DNA of 11,747 nucleotides, taken from positions 1 to 11,747 of the forward strand of contig CAYRCG010000059.1 of NCBI GenBank assembly GCA_964422685.1, in the 5' to 3' direction. The notes under the pieces were generated by a model. The model did no database searches. It was not told where the DNA came from and was given only the letters and a program-made list of their open reading frames with translations. The position numbers and the translations under genes are program-made. Source of the DNA: Syntrophomonas sp964422685 (lineage in GTDB: Bacteria > Bacillota > Syntrophomonadia > Syntrophomonadales > Syntrophomonadaceae). Positions 1 to 5,212 of this stretch are shown one piece after another (positions within the stretch are counted from its first letter, which is position 1; each line of letters opens with the position of its first letter).

Positions 1-52
1 TGCTACCTTCACACGGTAGAAGTCGTGGGTTCGAAACCCTCCGCGCCCACCA
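1..52 (+). tRNA. tRNA-Val (anticodon CAC), 3' part
   Basis: The window opens inside a tRNA. A 5-bp anticodon stem (CTACC/GGTAG) closes the 7-base loop TTCACAC, which puts the anticodon CAC in place and so reads the valine codon GTG. It is followed by a T-arm with a TTCGAAA loop, the acceptor 3' strand CGCGCCC, discriminator A at 49 and an encoded CCA at 50-52. The 5' acceptor strand and D-arm lie outside the window. One U-U mismatch falls in the T stem (GTGGG/CCCTC). Confidence 0.93.
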
Positions 53-69
53 TAATTTAAGAATTGAAA

Positions 70-115
70 GACCCCCTGTAATTAGCGCAAAATGCGCTGT
101 TACAGGGGGTCTTTT
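70..115 (+). terminator. Intrinsic terminator after tRNA-Val
   Basis: A perfect 12-bp stem (70-81 with 100-111, GACCCCCTGTAA/TTACAGGGGGTC) carries an inner 5-bp stem AGCGC/GCGCT (84-88 with 94-98) and ends in TTTT (112-115). It lies 17 bases past the tRNA CCA end and must end the upstream tRNA transcript, isolating it from the dehydrogenase gene. The stem is nearly symmetrical, but the short T run favours the + direction. Confidence 0.9.
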
Positions 116-163
116 GCTGCCCAGCTGACAAAGGGGTGTTGGCAGGTCGCCTAACCGCATTTT

Positions 164-211
164 GGGTTCTTTATAAACCAACTGCGCAAAAACACAAAAG
201 AACCGTCCCCC
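164..211. repeat. REP-like fragment with AAAGAACCGTCCCC motif
   Basis: GGTTCTTT (165-172) and AAAGAACC (197-204) form an 8-bp inverted repeat around a 24-base loop, and the right arm continues into CGTCCCCC. From memory, AAAGAACCGTCCCC and its complement GGGGACGGTTCTTT recur in many Clostridia and other bacteria, often near Y1-type (RAYT) transposases; that link is recollection and was not searched. No transposase is present here. It could be one half of a short palindromic mobile element. Confidence 0.4.
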
Positions 212-232
212 TTGCACGCTCTTTTATCCGCC

Positions 233-263
233 TTGTATAACGATGGCGGCAAATCTATATAAT
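233..263 (+). promoter_or_regulatory. Putative sigma-A promoter of the dehydrogenase gene
   Basis: TTGTAT (233-238) lies 17 bases before TATATA (256-261), or 19 bases before the overlapping TATAAT (258-263). Transcription would begin near 270, downstream of the upstream in-frame ATG at 268. That supports translation from the ATG at 307. Promoter matches in AT-rich DNA are weak evidence. Confidence 0.4.
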
Positions 264-306
264 ATCAATGTATGAAGCAATATATTTTGAAATGGAGGAA
301 TCAAGA

Positions 307-1047
307 ATGGGTCGGCTAGATGGTAAAGTAGCGATTATTACAGGTGCGGCACGCGGAATGGGGGCTGCAAGTGGCAGATTATTTGTCGAAGAAGGGGCTA
401 AGGTTGCTATTACAGATGTACTCGTTGCGGAAGGGAAGAAGCTGGCTGAAGACCTGGGTGAAAATGCGTTATTTATTCGCCATGATGTTGCTGAAGAGGC
501 AGATTGGAAAAATGTTGTGTCTAAGACAGAAGCCGCCTTCGGACCGATCAATATCCTGATAAACAATGCGGGTGTTGCGGAAACGAATATGTTTGAAACA
601 GCGACGGTTGAAAGTTATATGAGGGTTTTTCGAATTAACCAGCTTTCGATATTTATCGGCACGCAAGCAGTTCTCCCTTCAATGAAAAAGGCCGGAAATG
701 GGTCTATTGTAAATATATCCTCAATCTCGGGACTCGTCGGGCAAATCGGCGGTGCCGCCTACAACGGGACGAAATTTGCCGTTCGGGGCATGACAAAATC
801 AGCGGCAATAGAGTTTGGCCCATTGGGTATCCGTGTCAACTCCGTTCATCCCGGTCTTGTTAGGACCCCGATGACCGAAGTTCAGGAACACCAGGAGATT
901 CTCGCAGAAATGGCCAAGGCAATTCCATTGGGGCGCATAGGTGAGGCTATAGAGCTCGCGAATCTATACCTTTTCCTAGCTTCAGATGAATCTAGTTATT
1001 GTACCGGTGCCGAGTTTGTGGCAGATGGTGGATTTGTCGCCCAGTAA
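307..1047 (+). CDS. Short-chain dehydrogenase/reductase (SDR), 3-alpha/20-beta-hydroxysteroid dehydrogenase-like
   Basis: Classical SDR of 246 residues, the usual family length; a cytosolic NAD(P)-dependent alcohol/ketone oxidoreductase. Visible motifs are the cofactor loop TGAARGMG (12-19), Asp37 at the end of the second beta strand (favouring NAD over NADP), NNAG (86-89), Asn111, the catalytic Ser139 (in NISSISG), Tyr152 and Lys156 (YNGTK), the HPG/TPM segment after strand 6, and a C-terminal YCTGAEFVADGG. Spacing of the Ser/Tyr/Lys residues and overall wording closely resemble bacterial 3-alpha/20-beta-hydroxysteroid dehydrogenases as remembered, but the substrate cannot be read from sequence. 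The start at 307 is preferred because GGAGG (294-298) lies 8 bases upstream and MGRLDGKVAIITG is the normal SDR N-terminus; an in-frame ATG at 268 would add 13 untypical residues. The gene stands alone, bounded by a tRNA terminator and a convergent gene. Confidence 0.92.
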   Translation: MGRLDGKVAIITGAARGMGAASGRLFVEEGAKVAITDVLVAEGKKLAEDLGENALFIRHDVAEEADWKNVVSKTEAAFGPINILINNAGVAETNMFETATVESYMRVFRINQLSIFIGTQAVLPSMKKAGNGSIVNISSISGLVGQIGGAAYNGTKFAVRGMTKSAAIEFGPLGIRVNSVHPGLVRTPMTEVQEHQEILAEMAKAIPLGRIGEAIELANLYLFLASDESSYCTGAEFVADGGFVAQ

Positions 1048-1153
1048 TGCAGGAAAAAGCGTGGGTAGGACATATTGCCTAAGGGATCTTTTGATTTCAG
1101 GATGGCCGAATTTTCTCCGGGGTAAACGAACGGTAAAGGCCTTTTTTCCTAAT

Positions 1154-1186
1154 CGCCGGGTGGGTGGTGAAACCTTTAACCCGGCG
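1154..1186. other. Hairpin between convergent genes
   Basis: CGCCGGGT (1154-1161) and ACCCGGCG (1179-1186) are a perfect 8-bp inverted repeat between the ends of the dehydrogenase and CarD-like genes. Its place suggests a shared termination structure, but neither strand has a T run directly after the stem. The plus strand has AAAGGCCTTTTTT at 1135-1147 before the hairpin, which is too tight a palindrome to form a good stem. Function as a terminator is an inference from position. Confidence 0.4.
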
Positions 1187-1198
1187 GTGCAGGAACGG

Positions 1199-1699
1199 TT
1201 ATGAAATATGTTTACCGATATATGAGGCAACTTCGTCAGGTGAGATATCTAAAGCTACGGCAAATTCCTCATTCAAATGCTTTTCGGCGGTATTTAGCAG
1301 GTTCTCGTCTGTAGTGGTTAATTTTCTCCCCATTGCTGACCGGACTTTTCTCCTCTGATAGAGGGTCTTAATAATCTTGACCCATTCTTCAGTTTTCCCG
1401 GTGCGTAGGGCAGCTTTATATTTATTGGTTCTCTGAGTATCATTATCAATCCAAGAGACTGTTTCAATATCGGGTATCTTGGCTATTAGAGATAAAACGT
1501 CTTTTTTGGTACTGACCGCCCGCATTATAACATTCGAGTTGTTTACCGGGACCATAATTTTCGTTATGCTGGTGTTGTAAACGGGCCTTAAAATGTAATA
1601 TACGGTTTCATTGCTGTCATCATAATTATCTTTCCGAATATCTGCAATCCGGCAAACCCCATTTAAACCATACACAACATAATCGTTTACTTTGAACAT
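1199..1699 (-). CDS. CarD/CdnL-family transcription regulator
   Basis: Protein of 166 residues, the usual size for the CarD_CdnL_TRCF family, whose members bind the RNA polymerase beta subunit and stabilise the open promoter complex. Residues 1-60 match the Tudor-like RNA polymerase-interacting domain: MFKVNDYVVYGLNGVCRI, then a YYILRPVYN strand and KIMVPV. Residues 65-166 are the helical part, rich in Lys/Arg (YQRRKVRSAMGRKLT) and Glu, as expected for the DNA-contacting domain. The ATG is preceded on the minus strand by a GGAAGGAG-like ribosome binding site (complement of 1706-1714). It is monocistronic here, divergent from nothing close and convergent with the dehydrogenase gene. Whether this is the housekeeping CarD or a specialised paralogue cannot be decided from the window. 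Confidence 0.88.
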   Translation of the reverse strand: MFKVNDYVVYGLNGVCRIADIRKDNYDDSNETVYYILRPVYNTSITKIMVPVNNSNVIMRAVSTKKDVLSLIAKIPDIETVSWIDNDTQRTNKYKAALRTGKTEEWVKIIKTLYQRRKVRSAMGRKLTTTDENLLNTAEKHLNEEFAVALDISPDEVASYIGKHIS

Positions 1700-2156
1700 G
1701 GATTTTCTCCTTCCTTTTGGACACAGATGGTTATAGACTCATAGATAGGCGTTTATATGGGAATAGATAAGTTTATGTCAGGTGGTTACTGTAGTAGCAA
1801 CGTGATTGCTTTTTCGGTATATTGAACTCATTAGTATAATTGTTAGCTGATCGTGTTGCGCCTATTCAGCAATCAACATCCCAAATACCTATATAACATA
1901 TATTACAATTATAACACATTATTATCCGGCACTGAAGTTATACCGCGGGCTCCGGTTCGGAATGGAGTAGCCGGCACGCGGGTGGGAAGGCAAGGGGCGT
2001 GGCGGGCTAAGATTCCTCGCTGTGCTCGGAATGGCAGGTGCTGCGCTCGGAATGGGGGAAGTTTTTATAAATAATTATTATCAGTCCATTACCACATTTA
2101 ATTATTGAGTCCATCTATCTCACCCCAAGCCGCCCCTGGCCAACCTCCTTGCACCT
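1700..2156. other. Gene-free region with CGGAATGG repeats
   Basis: No convincing gene. The part next to the CarD-like gene (1700-1920) is AT-rich and should hold its promoter; a TATACT-like box on the minus strand lies near 1838 but has no good -35. The part from 1945 to 2056 turns abruptly GC-rich and carries CGGAATGG three times (1958-1965, 2027-2034, 2048-2055). Two copies are preceded by GTGCT or GCGCT, and ATTCC...GGAAT at 2012-2032 can fold. Two partial copies of AATTATT followed by AGTCCAT occur at 2073-2089 and 2100-2114. A 73-codon frame across this stretch looks like translated repeat. Confidence 0.5.
2010..2055. repeat. Dispersed-type repeat 'GATTCCTCGC..GCTCGGAATGG'
   Basis: The segment GATTCCTCGCTGTGCTCGG followed by AATGGC reads as an imperfect hairpin (ATTCC/GGAAT outer, GC/GC inner). 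It resembles the interspersed 'GATTCTTCGCT..GCTCAGAATGAC' elements seen in noncoding DNA of many Firmicutes (remembered, not searched). A second right half, GCGCTCGGAATGGGGG, follows at 2044. This suggests duplicated halves of one palindromic element. Confidence 0.45.
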
Positions 2157-4475
2157 TTAGTCCTCCGCTAATAATAGGCTATCGAATATCTCGACCAAAT
2201 TGGGATCGAATTGGCTTCCGGCGCATCTCCTTATTTCTTCGCGGGCTTCATCGGCACTAATAGCTTTTTTGTAAGGGCGGCCCGCGGTCATGACCTCAAA
2301 AGCGTCGATTATGGCGAGGATACGGGAGATGAGCGGTATTTCATCAGCCCGCAAACCCAAAGGGTAACCTTCCCCGTCCCAGCGCTCATGGTGGGCTAGG
2401 ATGGCTCCGGCGATGGGAGCTAGTTCAGGCAGGGTCAGGGCGATGCGGTAACCGGTTTCCGGATGCTTTTTCACCGTTTCCCATTCACGGGGGGTAAGTG
2501 GGGATGGTTTGTCCAGGATATCATTGGGTATAGCTACACAGCCTACATCATGCAAAAGGGCCAAGAGCCGCAGATCATCTAATTCACTTTCCGGTAAATC
2601 TAATTTTTCACCCAACAGTACTGCTAATTCCTTTACCCTCCGGCAATGTTCCTCTGTTTCGTGGCTTTTGGCCCAGAGGGTTTCTTGCAGGGAAAGCAGG
2701 AAAGAACTACGGGCACTTTTGCTTTCTAAGAGTTTGTTACGATACATTTTGTCCTCAGCGGTTTTTATAACCGCCTGCATGTCCTGCCCGCTATTATTCT
2801 TACTGGCAATACCTAGGGAAATGCTTATAGGGATGGGGAAATCTTTGATGTTCTCGGAGTTTTCTTTAATCCGCTCACATATTTTTCTGGCCCCCTGCAC
2901 TTTCGTTTTAGGTAATAGTATGATAAATTCATCCCCGCCCCAGCGGGCGATTAAATCTTCCTGGCGGCAGGATTTTTGGAGTACCTCTGCGACCTTCTGC
3001 AATAGCTGGTCGCCGCACTCATGCCCCATGGCGTCATTGATGAGTTTAAGACCGTTTACATCGCCCATAATCAGGCTTAGGGGCCATTGTCGCTCGGTAT
3101 CGAGACGGCTTAATTCTTCTTCGAAAAAAGCCCGGTTATATAGACCGGTTAGTTTATCGTTGAAGCTCAAATACCTGACTTGGGCTTCGGCCCTTTTACG
3201 CTCGGTGATATCCATGAAGGACACTAGCGAGTCGGTGGTCCCCGGAATTAAGGTTACCGTTATAAAGATGTCTTTAACACATTGGTCTTTGGTTAGTAGA
3301 CGGAATTCATAGTTGGAGGGTGTTAGTTTTGGGTTTACCCTTCGCTGTTTATGGTAATCTTGCATACGTTTGCAATCATCAGGGTGTACAATAACAGGCC
3401 ATTTGGTTATGTTTTCGATTTCCTCTTTGCGATAACCGGAAAGTCTCTCGAATTCATTATTAACCAGGGAGATCAGCATATTTCCGTCGAATATCATCAT
3501 AGCGGTCCCGGTAGTTTCGAAAATAGTCCGATACAGAACTTCGGAGCGACGCAGGGCCTCCTCGTAGTACTTGCGCTCGCTAATATCGAAAAGGGAGCCG
3601 ATAAGGGCTGGTTGGCCTTCATATTGAATGGGATTAGCATAAACTTCTACCCAAATTTCTTTGCCGCTCCGGCTGATGAGTTTAAGTTCCTGTTTTTCAA
3701 AGCGGTTTTCCCCTTTTAACCAGGATAGTGCTTTGATTCTAACCGAATCGCGGAAATCAGGATGTATTAGTTCCCATAGTTCTATTTCTAGGGATTCCTC
3801 CTCGCTATATTCGATCAGAGTTAAAAACGTGGGATTCACATAGCGCATGCAATTATTTTGCAGGACGAAAATCAGGGCAGGAGAGGCTTCGGCCAGCCCG
3901 CGGAAACGGGCTTCACTTTCCTGCAGGGCTTCTAAAGCGTGGCGTAGATCACTGATATCATGAAAAGTCTCGATAGCGCCGACTCTAGAGCCGTAATAAT
4001 CGTAAAGCGGGGCGACTGCGACCCGCGCAAAAATGCCGTACGAGCCAATGCTGGGGCAAAAGGTCTCGCCCACCATAAGATCATCTTTTTTTCTTAAGTA
4101 ATCATACTGCAGTTTAAGCGGTATTTCCGGACGAACAACTGTGTCGATGAGTGCCGGTGTGCGTTCCCCGTAAAATACTAAAGAATGGGCATAATTACCT
4201 TCCCCGATGATATCTTCCGCCTTCATTCTGGTTAGGTTCGCTATGGCCTGATTCCAAAAAATAACCTTTCCTTGATTATCTATGGCAAAGGTGGGATCGG
4301 GCAGGAAATCTATGATTCTTTTTAATAGCAGGTTGGAATTCAGCAGGGCATATTCCGTCCCTTGGCATTGGCTATTTATCTCAGGTGGAAATCGTGGGTT
4401 ATCCCCTGTTAAGGACGGTTCTTTATGAGAATTTATTATACCGCTCGACTTGGACTTGGGGTGGTCTTTTTCCAT
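2157..4475 (-). CDS. PAS-PAS-PAS-GGDEF-HD-GYP cyclic-di-GMP signalling protein
   Basis: Soluble 772-residue two-headed c-di-GMP enzyme. Three PAS sensor domains lie at about 50-175, 187-300 and 312-425, each ending in a DIS/DIT-type linker (FHDISDL, LFDISERK, FMDITERKR). A GGDEF diguanylate cyclase domain follows (435-585) with LTGLYNR, an intact RWGGDEF (513-517) and the inhibitory I-site RQED (504-507), exactly five residues upstream. The C-terminal HD-GYP phosphodiesterase domain (600-770) has HETEEH, the HD pair at 642-643, KKHPETG, HHERWDGEGYP (695-705) and the DAF.VMT.GRPY segment. So it could both make and break c-di-GMP. The HD-GYP motif HDxGK is HDVGC here (Cys646). There are no membrane segments, so the signal is cytoplasmic (ligand, redox or gas). 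An upstream in-frame ATG at 4631 exists, but GGGGG sits 7 bases before the ATG at 4475, and the extra 52 residues look like translated leader. No response regulator or partner lies adjacent. Confidence 0.93.
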   Translation of the reverse strand: MEKDHPKSKSSGIINSHKEPSLTGDNPRFPPEINSQCQGTEYALLNSNLLLKRIIDFLPDPTFAIDNQGKVIFWNQAIANLTRMKAEDIIGEGNYAHSLVFYGERTPALIDTVVRPEIPLKLQYDYLRKKDDLMVGETFCPSIGSYGIFARVAVAPLYDYYGSRVGAIETFHDISDLRHALEALQESEARFRGLAEASPALIFVLQNNCMRYVNPTFLTLIEYSEEESLEIELWELIHPDFRDSVRIKALSWLKGENRFEKQELKLISRSGKEIWVEVYANPIQYEGQPALIGSLFDISERKYYEEALRRSEVLYRTIFETTGTAMMIFDGNMLISLVNNEFERLSGYRKEEIENITKWPVIVHPDDCKRMQDYHKQRRVNPKLTPSNYEFRLLTKDQCVKDIFITVTLIPGTTDSLVSFMDITERKRAEAQVRYLSFNDKLTGLYNRAFFEEELSRLDTERQWPLSLIMGDVNGLKLINDAMGHECGDQLLQKVAEVLQKSCRQEDLIARWGGDEFIILLPKTKVQGARKICERIKENSENIKDFPIPISISLGIASKNNSGQDMQAVIKTAEDKMYRNKLLESKSARSSFLLSLQETLWAKSHETEEHCRRVKELAVLLGEKLDLPESELDDLRLLALLHDVGCVAIPNDILDKPSPLTPREWETVKKHPETGYRIALTLPELAPIAGAILAHHERWDGEGYPLGLRADEIPLISRILAIIDAFEVMTAGRPYKKAISADEAREEIRRCAGSQFDPNLVEIFDSLLLAED

Positions 4476-4481
4476 AGCCAT

Positions 4482-4508
4482 ACCCCCTGTGAATATTATG
4501 TAATTATA
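4482..4508 (-). promoter_or_regulatory. Putative -10 box and ribosome binding site of the GGDEF/HD-GYP gene
   Basis: On the minus strand TATAAT (complement of 4503-4508) lies 27 bases before the ATG at 4475, giving a short leader. The -35 at 17-bp spacing is poor. The run GGGGG (complement of 4482-4487 region) is 7 bases from the ATG at 4475 but only 1-2 bases from the ATG at 4481, which decides between these two possible starts. Confidence 0.35.
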
Positions 4509-4835
4509 GCTATCGGGAGGATTAAGCCGGAGAAACATGGGAGTCACTGATCGGTCCGGGGAGTTTGTTAAATAAATAATAAGTGTTATCATTGTAAAGT
4601 CATCAATGGAAAGGCAGGCTGGAATCCCCAAGTTTGTACCGGATATTTAATGTATTCAACAAAAAGGACCCCTTTCCTGCCTGAATGGGAAAAGTTTATT
4701 TAATTTACGATAAACAGCTTCAATTACCCACCGGGACCTCGTAAAGTTTAAAACCCTGGCAGGGCTATATAGGTGCCGTTAAATATAAACGAGTAAATCG
4801 GGGTTAAATGTAGAAAAAAGCCTACATATGAAGCA
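4509..4835. other. Intergenic region between divergent units
   Basis: No gene is supported. The right part is AT-rich. An inverted repeat ATGTAG/CTACAT (4808-4813 with 4822-4827, 8-base loop) sits just upstream of the tRNA-Gly promoter and could be an operator or chance. Nothing else stands out. Confidence 0.4.
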
Positions 4836-4864
4836 TTGACTAGTTTTGCCCGATAGTATAAAAT
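4836..4864 (+). promoter_or_regulatory. Sigma-A promoter of tRNA-Gly
   Basis: TTGACT (4836-4841), a 17-base spacer, then TAAAAT (4859-4864); TATAAA (4857-4862) is the alternative with 15-base spacing. The tRNA begins 9 bases after the -10 box, as usual for tRNA genes. Because no terminator follows the tRNA, this promoter may also drive the SCIFF genes. Confidence 0.7.
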
Positions 4865-4873
4865 AAGTTTGAT

Positions 4874-4948
4874 GCGGGAGTAGCTCAGCGGTAGAGCACT
4901 GGCTTCCCAAGCCAGGTGTCGAGGGTTCGAGCCCCTTTTCCCGCTCCA
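4874..4948 (+). tRNA. tRNA-Gly (anticodon CCC)
   Basis: Complete cloverleaf of 75 bases. The acceptor GCGGGAG (4874-4880) pairs with TTCCCGC (4938-4944), with one G-U pair. The D-arm contains TAGCTCAGCGGTAGAGC. Anticodon stem CTGGC/GCCAG encloses loop TTCCCAA, giving anticodon CCC (glycine codon GGG). The T-arm has the TTCGAGC loop, discriminator is T4945, and CCA is encoded at 4946-4948. The next gene starts 44 bases downstream with no terminator between. Confidence 0.97.
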
Positions 4949-4992
4949 TTTTCATTACTATCGGATTCTTTTTATATGGGGGGTTGGGGTTA

Positions 4993-5136
4993 TTGAAGAA
5001 GCATCTGCTGACAGTCGTTAAACCGGTCTTTTGCCGGGATAAACAGGAAATAAATTGCCGTGAATGTGCTACTTCTTGCCAATCAGCTTGCAAGACTTCT
5101 TGCACGGTAGGTAATCAGCACTGTAAGAAGCATTAG
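4993..5136 (+). CDS. scfA: SCIFF-family ranthipeptide precursor (six-cysteines-in-forty-five), unprocessed peptide
   Basis: Small gene of 47 codons, TTG start and TAG stop. The product begins MKKHLLTVVKPVF and has the SCIFF core: C22, C25, C29, C33, C37 and C44, with the stretch CATSCQSACKTSCTVGNQ near-identical to family members as remembered. Known biology: a partner radical SAM enzyme links cysteine sulphurs to non-alpha carbons of acceptor residues; in CteA of Clostridium thermocellum a Cys-Thr pair five residues apart is linked. C33/T38 and C22/T27 have this spacing here (inference). Odd features are a seventh cysteine, C14, in what should be the leader, and a basic CKKH tail. GGGGGG (4978-4983) lies 9 bases before the TTG and GGGG (4986-4989) 3 bases before it; the in-frame TTG at 4984 sits too close to the first. 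It is followed by a terminator and then the maturase gene. No peptidase or exporter is in the window. Confidence 0.93.
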   Translation: MKKHLLTVVKPVFCRDKQEINCRECATSCQSACKTSCTVGNQHCKKH

Positions 5137-5143
5137 TCCTGGC

Positions 5144-5168
5144 AAAAGGGGCGAAAGCCCCTTTTTTT
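5144..5168 (+). terminator. Intrinsic terminator/attenuator between precursor and maturase
   Basis: AAAAGGGGC-GAAA-GCCCCTTTT (5144-5165): a 9-bp stem with a stable GNRA-type GAAA loop, continuing into a seven-T run (5162-5168). It sits 7 bases after the SCIFF stop. Partial read-through would give much precursor and little enzyme, a common arrangement in peptide-modifying operons; the read-through itself is inference. Confidence 0.92.
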
Positions 5169-5212
5169 GTGCCCGTAAACAGGGGAGAACATAAGGTGGG
5201 GAGGATAATATT

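Noticed and set aside
1853..2074. 73-codon plus-strand frame
   Set aside because: It spans an AT-rich to GC-rich junction and translates the CGGAATGG repeats (RNG repeated). It lacks a ribosome binding site and any recognisable domain.
2509..3312. 267-codon plus-strand frame antisense to the GGDEF/HD-GYP gene
   Set aside because: It is an out-of-frame shadow of a gene whose domains are clear on the minus strand; Ser/Arg-rich with no motif.
4476..4631. 52-residue N-terminal extension of the GGDEF/HD-GYP protein
   Set aside because: The ATG at 4631 lacks a clear ribosome binding site and the extension contains the likely -10 box. GGGGG is correctly spaced for the ATG at 4475.
4779..5105. 108-codon minus-strand frame with EREKGLEPSTPGL
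   Set aside because: It is antisense to tRNA-Gly and to the SCIFF gene. The EREKGLEPST string is the well-known artefact of translating the complement of a tRNA.
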